The notes under the pieces were generated by a model that searched no databases, was not told the origin of the DNA, and worked only from the letters and a program-made list of their open reading frames with translations. Position numbers and translations under genes: made by a program. A stretch of DNA of 64,000 nt from Pseudothermotoga sp. (GTDB lineage Bacteria; Thermotogota; Thermotogae; Thermotogales; DSM-5069), in contig JANXCS010000005.1 in assembly GCA_025060105.1 (NCBI GenBank), positions 1 to 64,000 on the forward strand. Direction: 5' to 3'. Numbering within the stretch: the first letter of the stretch is position 1; every line of letters begins with the position of its first letter. This document shows, in pieces, positions 26,786 to 35,869 of the stretch.

Positions 26786-28603
26786 TTACTTGCCAGCCGC
26801 TTGTAAATCAGCAAAAACTTTGGTAGTAGGTATCAGATAACCACCCTTTTCCGTCGTTTCAAACCAAGAAGGAATAGGTTGTGGTTTGCTCTTCGGAGAT
26901 ATTCCAAACAGTGTTGGCAGAGTGTTGGCATGCCATGGAGATGGTCTGAACCAGTATGGATTCTCTTCGGATGGCCATTTGATCCAGAATCTTTCGGAGT
27001 ATTCATACCAGTGAGCGGTGTAGAACGCAGGAACACTCGGCATATCCCTGTAGATTATTTCCTGAATCCTGTAGTAAGCTTTCTTTCTGACCGCAGGATC
27101 GAGCGTTGAAACTGCCGAATCGAGTAATTTCACGATCTCGTCATTGTCATACCTTTCCCAATCTCCAGCCCAAGTCACTTCACCCACAGGTGCGGAAAGC
27201 CTCTTGTCGAGAACAAATCTGTAGATGTTCAGCGGATGATCGAAACCGGGACCGACACTCCAAGAGATTATGAGATCGAACGTTCCCTTGGTCATTCTGT
27301 CCGCCCAAACTGAAAAGTCTGGAAATTCTGTCGCAACATCTATCCCTATCTCTCTGAGGTTTTTAGCTATCATTTCACACATCATCATCCAATCAGTCCA
27401 ACCATATGGAACAGAGATCGTGTAGGGTCCCAGCCTCGTACCATCGGGTGATACTCTTATGCCGTCTCTACCTTTCTTGAAACCCGCGTCATCGAGTATT
27501 TTGTTGGCTAGACTGAGGTTTGTCGGAACCCTTCCATCAGCAGTCCCGAACGTTTTTTTCGCAAGCTCGTAATCGATGTACTGCTTGTTCGGTTCGAACA
27601 GATCGATGACCATCGATGGATGAGCTTGGCTTCCGTATCCAAAGTAAGCTTTCTTCAACATCTCACTGTATGGAACAGCGTAAGCTATGGCTTTTCTCAC
27701 CACTGAATTGTTCAAACCAGGTTTGGTGTTGTTGATGTAGACAAAACCGACACCATCTGGCAAATAATAAGGTTCTTTCTTATACCATGTCCCGATCGGA
27801 AGTTTTTTCTTCTCCCACAGTTCCCACACGCTGGGTATGAACAAACCAGCCCAGTCGACGTCTCCTTGCTCAACCGCGAGGCTCGCTGCGGGGTTATCTT
27901 TGTAAATCACGTGCGCGATGTATTTGGGTCTCGGGAGACCAAATATGTCTTTGCCCCACCAATTGTCGATCCTTTCGTAAATCACTATGTTTGGATCATA
28001 GTAGAACAGCTTGTAAGGCCCAGAGACCACCTGCTCTTTGGGATTATCGTTGACCCAGTCTCTTATGTTCACACCTTGAGCTTCAAGTTTTTCGTACACA
28101 TGCTTCGGCATAGGATCTGTACCTAGAGAGTAAGAGAGGAACTGGAAGTAGTTCAGATTATCTTGCCTCGCTTTGAACTCAACGGTCTTTGTGTCCACCG
28201 CTTTCACATACTCGATGTAGTCACTCCAACCGGTCCCAGGGCCTATTCCGAGCTTCTTCGTGAGTTCAAAAGTGTAAACATAATCGTGAGCCGTGATGGG
28301 AACACCATCACTCCATTTTGCTTGATCTCTGATCTTGATCCGTATGGTCTTATCGCTCACAAAGCGATAGCTTTCTGCGATCATCGGAAGCCATGCATCT
28401 CTTCCAAGATCGTAGATGAACGCTGGCACGAACAGAAATTGGTCAGTTCCCCAAGTGGACTGTGCTGCATACAGATTCCAAGTCGTGGCCGGCCCCCAAA
28501 GTGCACCAGCCACGTACACCGTTTCTTCCCTGGGTAGAGACACCTGGGTGAAAGTCAATGCAGTGAGTAAAACTGTTAACAGTAAAACAAAGAACTTCTT
28601 CAC
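26786..28603 (-). CDS. Oligosaccharide-binding protein, SBP_bac_5 (DppA/OppA) class, probably for beta-glucosides
   Basis: 605 residues with a signal peptide (KKFFVLLLTVLLTALTFTQ) and no lipobox Cys. The family 5 binding-protein fold is evident from AKWSDGVPITAHDYVYTFEL, PKHVYEKLEAQG, GWTDWMMMCEMIAKNLREIG and AGDWERYDND. Although related to oligopeptide-binding proteins, such proteins in Thermotogae bind sugars; placement with a GH3 enzyme points to cellobiose, laminaribiose or similar beta-glucosides. I use GTG 28603, 7 nt behind AAGGGGG. It is the first gene of the operon. Unlike the T. maritima locus, no ROK-type regulator gene lies next to it. Confidence 0.92.
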   Translation of the reverse strand: MKKFFVLLLTVLLTALTFTQVSLPREETVYVAGALWGPATTWNLYAAQSTWGTDQFLFVPAFIYDLGRDAWLPMIAESYRFVSDKTIRIKIRDQAKWSDGVPITAHDYVYTFELTKKLGIGPGTGWSDYIEYVKAVDTKTVEFKARQDNLNYFQFLSYSLGTDPMPKHVYEKLEAQGVNIRDWVNDNPKEQVVSGPYKLFYYDPNIVIYERIDNWWGKDIFGLPRPKYIAHVIYKDNPAASLAVEQGDVDWAGLFIPSVWELWEKKKLPIGTWYKKEPYYLPDGVGFVYINNTKPGLNNSVVRKAIAYAVPYSEMLKKAYFGYGSQAHPSMVIDLFEPNKQYIDYELAKKTFGTADGRVPTNLSLANKILDDAGFKKGRDGIRVSPDGTRLGPYTISVPYGWTDWMMMCEMIAKNLREIGIDVATEFPDFSVWADRMTKGTFDLIISWSVGPGFDHPLNIYRFVLDKRLSAPVGEVTWAGDWERYDNDEIVKLLDSAVSTLDPAVRKKAYYRIQEIIYRDMPSVPAFYTAHWYEYSERFWIKWPSEENPYWFRPSPWHANTLPTLFGISPKSKPQPIPSWFETTEKGGYLIPTTKVFADLQAAGK

Positions 28604-28630
28604 GAAGCATCCCCCCTTTGTGAGAGTTTT

Positions 28631-28647
28631 CACCAAACATGTTGGTG
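28631..28647. promoter_or_regulatory. Candidate operator of the beta-glucoside operon
   Basis: A 6-bp inverted repeat CACCAA-ACATG-TTGGTG, 28 bp upstream of the start of the binding-protein gene. A looser inverted repeat, TTGTTG at 28684-28689 and CAACAA at 28701-28706, lies further upstream. I could not settle on -35 and -10 boxes. The regulator is not encoded next to it. Confidence 0.45.
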
Positions 28648-28758
28648 TTTATTCACCGTAACAATATAGTTGAACAGAACGTGTTGTTGATACTTTCCAG
28701 CAACAAAGTTTACTCTACATCCACGAAAAACAACAAGATTGTTTTTTCAGAAAAATCA

Positions 28759-28773
28759 TCGGATTTGATCCGA
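28759..28773 (-). terminator. Possible terminator of the glycan locus
   Basis: 6-bp perfect stem TCGGAT / ATCCGA with a 3-nt loop; on the minus strand it is followed by TGATTTTTCTG. It lies about 220 nt after the stop of the GH127-like gene. The stem is short, so the call is weak. Confidence 0.4.
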
Positions 28774-28990
28774 ATAGCACGTAAAACATGCTCATATCTC
28801 TTGAAATTGAAATTAATCTTTCATTTTCTTAGTTTAAAACATGCTTTCGTTTCGAGGCACGGAACAGTTCATGGATTCAAGAAAAGTAATGTCATCACGT
28901 AGGAGTAAAATCAGTTAGGAAAGACTGTACACTAGTGAACCATGCTGCTACAGAATCTTCGCGAAGTTTCATAGACACATTTGAATCGAA

Positions 28991-30862
28991 TTACTCAGCA
29001 ACGTTCAACCAAACGACCATTGGTCCCTGCTCTCTGTTCGCCCAAAGATGGTATGGGACAAGGACGATCTCGCCAGATTTGAGTACCTTTCTTTTAGAAT
29101 AAGGTTCATAAAGAGAAGATACCTTTTTCCCCTCGGCACCTTTAACTTTTATGAAAAGTGTTCTGCCCAAGATTGAATCGAAAGCAGTGTACACATCGCA
29201 GACACCAACTGGATCAACTGCAAACGTCCAGACGTCTATGGATGGATTATCAACTTTCTCCCCGCAGAACAGAATGGGGCCCCTCATAACAGCAACTTTA
29301 CCAACGTTCTCACGCACGTATGGATGACTCTTCATGAACCTAACGTTGAACGGTATGAACAGTGAAACGACGTTGGCACCGCTCCAAAGTCGAGTTACTC
29401 TTGCGTATCCTTTGTTCAAGCTGACATTCTCTGGAGTCCCGTTCACTTCAATAAAAGCTTCGTGAGCCCAAGCAGGTATCCTCAGCATCAAATCAAAATG
29501 AACAGGTTCTTCACACTCTAGAGTTATCTCAACATGACCATCGAATGGATAATCCGTCTGCTGAGAAATCTTTACGCGCTTTCCTTTCAAAAAGAACTCA
29601 CAAGCACTCTGTTCGTAAATGTGCAACCAAACAGAATCGTTAGATACAGTGTAGATATACCCAGGAAGGCTAGGTAAGAAACGAGCGAGGTTCGTCGGAC
29701 AGCATGCACAATTGAACCAATCTTTCCTTCTATGCCTCCCAAGATCTTCCAATGGATTCACATAAAAATAATGCACACCGTCGGTAGATATACCCGAAAG
29801 CAAACCGTTGTAAAGAACCTGCTCCATGGCATCGGCAAACTTGGCTTCACCGGTTGCTAGGAGCATTCTCCAATTCCACATGAAACTGGCGATCGATGCA
29901 CAAGTCTCAGCATAAGCCCTCCTGTTGGGTAACTCGTATTCTTCTCCAAATGCTTCTCCTTCATAACGTGAACCGACACCACCTGTGATGTACACTTTCT
30001 TCGTCATCATGTTTTCCCACAGATTCGTCAAAGTTCTAAGGAAATCTTTGTTCGATGTCTCAAGATAAAAATCTGTAGCACCACAGCAAAGATAAAGCAT
30101 TCTGACGGCATGTCCTGTAACTTCTGTCAACTCCAAAAATGGCCTGTGGTCTATGGTGTATTCTTTGCCACCTGCGAAACCGTGCCCCCTCTCCGCGATG
30201 AAATAATTCGCCAAATTGAGAAATTCAAGATCTCCTGTTTCTCTGAATAACTCTATGAGAGCCATTTCTATCTCTGGATGACCGCAAGTTCCACGCTTTT
30301 TTCCAAATCCAAAAACATTCTCTATGTGGTTTGCCAACTTCAACGCGGTATCGAAGAGCTTCCTCTTTCCCGTCACTCTGTGATGTGCTATGGCCGCTTG
30401 TATCAAATGGCCTGCACAGTAGAGTTCATGCATATTTGCTAGATCGGTCCATCTATCTTTAGCCCGCTCGAAGGTGAAATAAGTGTTCAAATATCCGTTT
30501 TCATCCTGAGCTGCTATGATTTCGTCAATCACATTGTTCAACAACTTTTCAAGTTTCTCTCTGAGGGCTGGCTCTGCATACAAAAGGGCGTAAGAACAAC
30601 CTTCCACCCACTTGTAAACATCCGAATCGTTGAAGAAATAACCTTGGAAATCTTTCTTCATTTTTCCACTAGCTCTTCTGAAATTGTCTATCCGACCGGT
30701 GCTTTCCAAAAGATCATACTGAGCAGGTATAGTGACCTCCAACGCTCTTTTCAAATATCTAGCCAAATAACCTTCAATACGAACCTGCTCAAGGGAAAGT
30801 GGTCTGAAAACAGCGGCAGGACTCTTTTCACATCTCGTGATGTATGTATATGTTTTATTCAT
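28991..30862 (-). CDS. GH127-like beta-L-arabinofuranosidase (DUF1680)
   Basis: 623 residues. The family's (alpha/alpha)6 barrel motifs are present: FFNDSDVYKWVEG, GGVGSRYEGEAFGEEYELPN, AYAETCASI and NCACCPTN. In GH127 the nucleophile is a Cys held by zinc with Glu and two further Cys; the matching residues here are Glu319, Cys321, Cys387 and Cys388. Known members remove terminal beta-L-arabinofuranose, for example from hydroxyproline-linked arabinosides. No signal peptide, so it acts on imported sugars. ATG 30862 follows GGGGGG and comes 2 nt after the related upstream gene. It is the last gene of the glycan locus. Confidence 0.88.
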   Translation of the reverse strand: MNKTYTYITRCEKSPAAVFRPLSLEQVRIEGYLARYLKRALEVTIPAQYDLLESTGRIDNFRRASGKMKKDFQGYFFNDSDVYKWVEGCSYALLYAEPALREKLEKLLNNVIDEIIAAQDENGYLNTYFTFERAKDRWTDLANMHELYCAGHLIQAAIAHHRVTGKRKLFDTALKLANHIENVFGFGKKRGTCGHPEIEMALIELFRETGDLEFLNLANYFIAERGHGFAGGKEYTIDHRPFLELTEVTGHAVRMLYLCCGATDFYLETSNKDFLRTLTNLWENMMTKKVYITGGVGSRYEGEAFGEEYELPNRRAYAETCASIASFMWNWRMLLATGEAKFADAMEQVLYNGLLSGISTDGVHYFYVNPLEDLGRHRRKDWFNCACCPTNLARFLPSLPGYIYTVSNDSVWLHIYEQSACEFFLKGKRVKISQQTDYPFDGHVEITLECEEPVHFDLMLRIPAWAHEAFIEVNGTPENVSLNKGYARVTRLWSGANVVSLFIPFNVRFMKSHPYVRENVGKVAVMRGPILFCGEKVDNPSIDVWTFAVDPVGVCDVYTAFDSILGRTLFIKVKGAEGKKVSSLYEPYSKRKVLKSGEIVLVPYHLWANREQGPMVVWLNVAE

Positions 30863-30864
30863 GA

Positions 30865-32829
30865 TCAACCCCCCAATTTCACATAGGGAAACTCTGTGAT
30901 TCTCAGTGCCGTACATCCATATGGAACTAGTTCCACTTCGTTAATCCCATTTTCCTTAATATGACTTTCATCAACCTTTGGAGGCTCGGCTGCCGAGCCA
31001 TTCACTAAAGTCCACTCAGGAACCTTGAATGCTTTGAGCCGGATTTTTATCGGAGTATCCTTGGAATAGAACGGAACACTATTTTCAGGTATGGTCGTTT
31101 TGATCAATTTGATATCTTTTGAAAGGATCAAAGCGTAATTCCAATCACTTCTTGGGTATACTTCGTAATCTGCAAACGGCTCTTTACCCTGTATCTTTTT
31201 CCATTCTTCCTTTATTTTCAAACTGAAGATCAATGGTCCCCGCTGCAGGTAAACTGTATGGTCCGACCAGGAGACTGGTTCAATTTCAAAGTCAAATTTT
31301 AATCTCACTTTACTCTTACCTTTTGGTATCTGAAGCACGACAAGAGGCTGATTTAAAACCTCCTTCCTTTCACCGTTCAATACTATCAACGTTGATTTGG
31401 ACCAAGATGGTATTCTCACTGCAACACGAATATCTTTGGATGAAGAAATCGATAAGGTGATCTCATCATCGAATGGATAATCTGTTTCCTCAAAGATTTG
31501 ACAACTATGTCCATCCGGCCAGTTATAGTTCAGCACACATGGAGCGTAAACTACCGCAACAAAACAATCGCTTTGATCAAGCATGAAAAGATTTTTAACC
31601 AACTTTGGCCAACCTTGATGCATGTTGGCTGTGCAACAACCAAAGTTTGGTTCTAAACCAAAGATGTTCGAATCATCGTTGTTATTGTACCAATTTCTTT
31701 TTTGTACGGTGCACAACACTTGGTTAACTTGTTGATCGTACTGATGTGCATAGAATTCAGGCCTTATAGTGGCAGGTAGTGCATTGTAGGCGACCTTTTC
31801 CAGATAGTCTGCAAACCTTGGTTCGCCGAAAACTCTGAACAGATTTTCCAGGCTGAACATGAATTCAACAACAGCACAGAGCTCCGTCCCCTGAGTAGTC
31901 TTCCTTCCGTTCAAGTGCTCATCTCCACTGAACATACCGTTTGGCTGACCGTGGTATTTCATAAGATTTTCGATGGCTTTTAACGCAACTTCGCGGTAGC
32001 GTTCATCATGTTTAATTTGGTATTTCATCGCTGGTTCTTTCAAAGCCATTGCGACATTCACAACGTGTGTCGTATGGTATATGAAAAACAATCTTTCAAC
32101 CTCCTGCTTCGCAAGGCCAAACTCTTCAGGATGAGAAAGAACCTTTGGCCAACCACTATAAGATTTGACTTTGGCCATGAGATCTTTCGGAAGGTACTTT
32201 TCTGTTCGCTCAACGTAAGGAAAATCGTTGAATATCTCCGACCAGTTGATCGTTTGATTGAGTATTAACTTAGCCAGGTCGATCAAGAAAGGTTCTTTGA
32301 CCCTGTTGTACAACCAAAAAATGGAAATCAAGTTTTCAAAACCTCTAGCCCAAGCCCAGTGCTCCAACGGTTTAGCTTGCAGCGCTGAAGATTGATATTT
32401 AAAGTAATTCGACATGAACTTTATGACTCTAGGATCTTTAGTTGCTTCATGATAACTTATTAAAGCCTTCAACATGACCATTCTCGGCCACCAGTCAGGG
32501 TTGGTCCTCGGTCCGAAGAATCCTTCCGGATCTTGTCCGGATAATACCGAATTCATCCATTTTTCAGCTTTCTTGATTAACCAGTCTTCGCCGAGAATGT
32601 AGGCGAGAGGAACAAGTCCATCACAATAGTAAGGACCCCTTTCCCAGTCTTCACCATCGCCTCCCAACCAAGCACTGTTTGAAGCTACGCTGGGCCAGAT
32701 CTCCTCTAAATGACCTGTGAGCCCATGCATCTGTAACTCTAGTTGCTTTTTGAGCCATCCAAGAGGCTTTATGACACCCAAATCGAGCTCTTGGAACCTT
32801 GATTTAAGAGTCACACTCAAAGCTCTCAC
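30865..32829 (-). CDS. Second, divergent DUF1680-family glycoside hydrolase
   Basis: 654 residues, a distant paralogue of the adjacent GH127-like protein. The zinc-thiolate site is conserved: Glu316 and Cys318 in TQGTELCAVVEF, and Cys398-Cys399 in NFGCCTANMHQGW. The N-terminal half has the helical repeats of an (alpha/alpha)6 barrel (EHWAWARGFENLISIFWLY), and the C-terminal third is beta-rich, starting near PDGHSCQIFEETDYPFDDE. It may belong to another DUF1680 branch (GH146 or an uncharacterised family). The start is uncertain: GTG 32829 is very close to GAGGGG, while TTG 32820 or GTG 32814 fit that site better. No signal peptide. Confidence 0.8.
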   Translation of the reverse strand: MRALSVTLKSRFQELDLGVIKPLGWLKKQLELQMHGLTGHLEEIWPSVASNSAWLGGDGEDWERGPYYCDGLVPLAYILGEDWLIKKAEKWMNSVLSGQDPEGFFGPRTNPDWWPRMVMLKALISYHEATKDPRVIKFMSNYFKYQSSALQAKPLEHWAWARGFENLISIFWLYNRVKEPFLIDLAKLILNQTINWSEIFNDFPYVERTEKYLPKDLMAKVKSYSGWPKVLSHPEEFGLAKQEVERLFFIYHTTHVVNVAMALKEPAMKYQIKHDERYREVALKAIENLMKYHGQPNGMFSGDEHLNGRKTTQGTELCAVVEFMFSLENLFRVFGEPRFADYLEKVAYNALPATIRPEFYAHQYDQQVNQVLCTVQKRNWYNNNDDSNIFGLEPNFGCCTANMHQGWPKLVKNLFMLDQSDCFVAVVYAPCVLNYNWPDGHSCQIFEETDYPFDDEITLSISSSKDIRVAVRIPSWSKSTLIVLNGERKEVLNQPLVVLQIPKGKSKVRLKFDFEIEPVSWSDHTVYLQRGPLIFSLKIKEEWKKIQGKEPFADYEVYPRSDWNYALILSKDIKLIKTTIPENSVPFYSKDTPIKIRLKAFKVPEWTLVNGSAAEPPKVDESHIKENGINEVELVPYGCTALRITEFPYVKLGG

Positions 32830-32839
32830 CCCTCAAGAT

Positions 32840-35800
32840 CTACCGCATCGTTATCGAAAACAAATTGTGCCCGTTTCGTTCAACCTTGTTTATCTTGAAG
32901 ACCACCTTTTCATCATCTATCTTGAGAACACTGGGTAATTCTTTCAGCAGTTCCCCGACGCTGGAGGCCTCTACAAGGATTTCATAGACTTTACCCAGTT
33001 TATTCATTGATACTAATCTGAGCTTTCCTGAAGGATTGAAGGGCACAGGGTCTCGTTCGATTGCATAGAGTTCAAAAGGTAATCGATATGTCACAACTGC
33101 ACTCATCTCACTGCAAAGAATTTCAGGTACATCGATCCTCGTGGCGAATAAACCTTCGAGCGTACTGAAATTCACCTTCGAGCCGTTGACGACAACTTCG
33201 ATTTGATAGGCCTGCTTGGGAATCCAAAATGAGAGACAACTCCTGATTGGCTTGCTACAATCCAGTCGGTACAGCTCATTCCAGAAACCTTTCGAAACCT
33301 CGTGTCGTTCAAACGATAAATTCATTAGGACTTCTCCGACTTTGAGATTTCTTGCAACGAACTTGCTAATATTCCATGGAAACTGTGGAGATAAGCTGAC
33401 CGAAGAATTTGGGGCATCCGCAACGAAACCAAGCATCCCTTCGACTAAAGGTTGTATCGCCATACTTTCTGACCATGCTTGGTGTGGACATATTCCAGAA
33501 GGCTTGTATATTTCTCCATGGTAAACTTCACTTATGTAACCTTTGGCGAAGTATTTCGCATTGGAAAGATTGGAAAGCAAATGACTAAAACCACTCAAAC
33601 TGCCTCCAACTTTGAACTCTGCAAGACTCACCCAACCTGTGAATAGCGGCCAAACTGTTCCTTCGTGGTAACCGTTTGGATTATATATTCCAGAGCTCTT
33701 TCCTATGATTCTCACGCCCCAGTCTGTCGAAAAATCGTTCGTTGCGTATGGTATCACTTGATGCTTCGACCTTTCAAAATCCATTGACCCTAAATATACT
33801 GCAACGGCTGTCATCACAGTGAGGTAATTCAATTTCTCTCCGTTATCCCGTATTCCCAGTATGTAGAATCCCGTCTCTTGATCGTAGAACTTGCTCAAAG
33901 CTGATTCAACTTTTAAGAACGCTTGCTCAGCTTTCTCCAATGTTCTATAATCTTGGACAGTCTTTGACATCTCGATCATCCCTTTAGTGGCGGCTAACCA
34001 GATAGCATTTAAATAAAGTTCTGCACGAGATCCGTACAACTTGCCTCCCTCTATCCAACCGTGCCCTTCGATCTTGTTCTCGATCAAGCCGTCTTGATCT
34101 CGATCAGTCGAGAGACAGAATTCGAAAGCCTTCACAACATTGCTCCATATACTTTTCAGAAACTCCACATCGTTAGTGTGTTTCCAGTATCTATGAACGG
34201 TCAACAGAAAAAGCGGTGTCGAATCTGCTGCATCATAATGAACAACGCCACTGCTGGTCAATTCGTGGAATATCTTTCCATCCACCCTTTGGTACTTCAT
34301 TAGCAGCTCCAGATTTCTCTTCACCGTCACCCAATCTCCAATATCGAGCAACGCCAAACTTACCCATTCGCTGTCCCGCCCAAAATACCACGCATAACCT
34401 GGCCTAGCTGAGAACCAACCTGGTTTACTGTTTGCATAGCCAGCCATCAAACCTTCACCTAGAGAAGGGACTGCTGTGAAAAATTTTATAGTACCTAACT
34501 TGGCACATTCGAACATTTTGTCCAAGATTGCATGGTCCGACTCTATCTGCAAAGTTTTTTCTAGATACTCTTTCACGAAAAGATTGTAATTCCTTAATTC
34601 CTGTGTAAAATCTACTACGTCTGGTATTTCCTCAGATTCTATGAAACCTGCCAAGCATATAGATAAACTTCTGTGAGCGCTCACCAGCAACTCTATTTTC
34701 AGGCTCTCCCTTGTCGTATCCCAAAGGATTTTTATGGGGGAATTCACCTTGAGAAAACCGGAAAACATACCATCACTTGTTTGAAACAACAAAAGACCGT
34801 TTTCTTCATAATAGTTGAACGATCTACCACAGTTGAAGGCTTCATCAAAAGGCCACATGATGCGTGTATCTGACTCAAGTTCGATTTTCACATCGTGTTG
34901 GCGGTCATCTTCGAATTCCATTTGGAACATGGCGAGTGGTTTGTCAAGACTGACGAACGATACCAAGCGCAAAGAATCAGCTTCGTGAATAACTCTGTCT
35001 GCATAGATCTTATGGTACACATTCAGCTCGCTGAAATTACGACCATCTATGGAGAAGTTAAGCCTTTTCAGAAACCTGAACGGATGAACCCAAATCTCAT
35101 CGAAGATTCCATTTTCTCTAAGGTTTACAAGAATTCTCCTACCACAAAGATTGGTGTAATCTGTTCCTACACCTTCGTGTATCAATAAACTCGGATTGAC
35201 GAACTCTTCTTTCAAAGGTTCAATAATCAAATTCAACGATTTCAATGAATGATTCAACATCGTTCTATTCTCACAAATCGGCCAAAAATGGGCTTTTGAA
35301 CCAACTGTTGTCAGGTATTTGAGCACATTATTTACAAACAGTTTTGCTTCAGCCAAACAGTACTTCATATGAGGACTTTTGAAGTTGAGATAACCTCCCA
35401 CGCACAAGATTCTCTTTCTATCATTGAATTCATATTCCCATACGACGGGATTATCCCTCATGACAGAAATGTATCTCTTCTCGACAGCAATGATTCTTGC
35501 TAGAGAACCATCATAATAGAAAACTGTTTCATGATCACTCGAGGTCAAAAGATAACTGTAAAAACCACCATTGAGATTTTCAAAGAGCGGATGATTCTTA
35601 TAAGCTTGAAAGCCTCTTTTGTCCCAAGGATCTTCAGATCTCACGATTTGACAACTTCTTGTAACATCTCGATGCTCGAGTAATTCAGTCACAGTTCGCA
35701 CAGCCTGACCATAAAAGATCATTGGAACTCGGCCCAGCATGTTTTGAATCAATCTAGGGTCAGCTATGTTGTGAAACCATAACACATCAGCTGATTCGGG

Positions 35801-35869
35801 ATCATTCACGAACTCCACTTCATCCATCACTACGTCGTGATTCTCACTTTTCATGAGGAAAATTTTCAC
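32840..35869 (-). CDS. Large (alpha/alpha)6-barrel glycosidase with an N-terminal amidotransferase-like domain
   Basis: About 1009 residues. Residues 1-210 look like a class I glutamine-amidotransferase-like Rossmann domain (ADVLWFHNIADPRLIQ, VPMIFYGQAVRTVTELL, RILCVGGYLNFKSPH) with no evident Cys-His-Glu triad; such domains occur as structural modules in glycosidases. A beta-rich region follows, then from about 470 to 830 an (alpha/alpha)6 barrel resembling glycogen-debranching and GH63/GH15-like enzymes: RPGYAWYFGRDSEWVSLALL, GHGWIEGG and YHEGTVWPLFTGW. It is a paralogue of the 800-residue protein of 38194-40596. I use GTG 35869 behind GAGGTGG, overlapping the GH38-like gene by 26 nt. The substrate is unknown. 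No signal peptide. Confidence 0.75.
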   Translation of the reverse strand: MKIFLMKSENHDVVMDEVEFVNDPESADVLWFHNIADPRLIQNMLGRVPMIFYGQAVRTVTELLEHRDVTRSCQIVRSEDPWDKRGFQAYKNHPLFENLNGGFYSYLLTSSDHETVFYYDGSLARIIAVEKRYISVMRDNPVVWEYEFNDRKRILCVGGYLNFKSPHMKYCLAEAKLFVNNVLKYLTTVGSKAHFWPICENRTMLNHSLKSLNLIIEPLKEEFVNPSLLIHEGVGTDYTNLCGRRILVNLRENGIFDEIWVHPFRFLKRLNFSIDGRNFSELNVYHKIYADRVIHEADSLRLVSFVSLDKPLAMFQMEFEDDRQHDVKIELESDTRIMWPFDEAFNCGRSFNYYEENGLLLFQTSDGMFSGFLKVNSPIKILWDTTRESLKIELLVSAHRSLSICLAGFIESEEIPDVVDFTQELRNYNLFVKEYLEKTLQIESDHAILDKMFECAKLGTIKFFTAVPSLGEGLMAGYANSKPGWFSARPGYAWYFGRDSEWVSLALLDIGDWVTVKRNLELLMKYQRVDGKIFHELTSSGVVHYDAADSTPLFLLTVHRYWKHTNDVEFLKSIWSNVVKAFEFCLSTDRDQDGLIENKIEGHGWIEGGKLYGSRAELYLNAIWLAATKGMIEMSKTVQDYRTLEKAEQAFLKVESALSKFYDQETGFYILGIRDNGEKLNYLTVMTAVAVYLGSMDFERSKHQVIPYATNDFSTDWGVRIIGKSSGIYNPNGYHEGTVWPLFTGWVSLAEFKVGGSLSGFSHLLSNLSNAKYFAKGYISEVYHGEIYKPSGICPHQAWSESMAIQPLVEGMLGFVADAPNSSVSLSPQFPWNISKFVARNLKVGEVLMNLSFERHEVSKGFWNELYRLDCSKPIRSCLSFWIPKQAYQIEVVVNGSKVNFSTLEGLFATRIDVPEILCSEMSAVVTYRLPFELYAIERDPVPFNPSGKLRLVSMNKLGKVYEILVEASSVGELLKELPSVLKIDDEKVVFKINKVERNGHNLFSITMR

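Larger units (their letters stand above)
28604..28990. other. Regulatory gap between the beta-glucoside operon and the end of the glycan locus
   Basis: AT-rich, no convincing gene; an 87-codon plus-strand open frame spans the candidate operator and has no ribosome site. It contains the operator candidate at 28631-28647, a weak terminator at 28759-28773 and an 11-bp direct repeat TAAAACATGCT at 28782-28792 and 28835-28845 of unknown meaning. Confidence 0.6.

Noticed and set aside
28782-28845. Direct repeat TAAAACATGCT, 53 bp apart
   Set aside because: Only two copies of 11 bp in AT-rich DNA, not placed near a start; no function can be argued.
28639-28902. 87-codon plus-strand open frame in the gap upstream of the beta-glucoside operon
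   Set aside because: It covers the operator palindrome, has no ribosome site, and its composition is that of AT-rich noncoding DNA.
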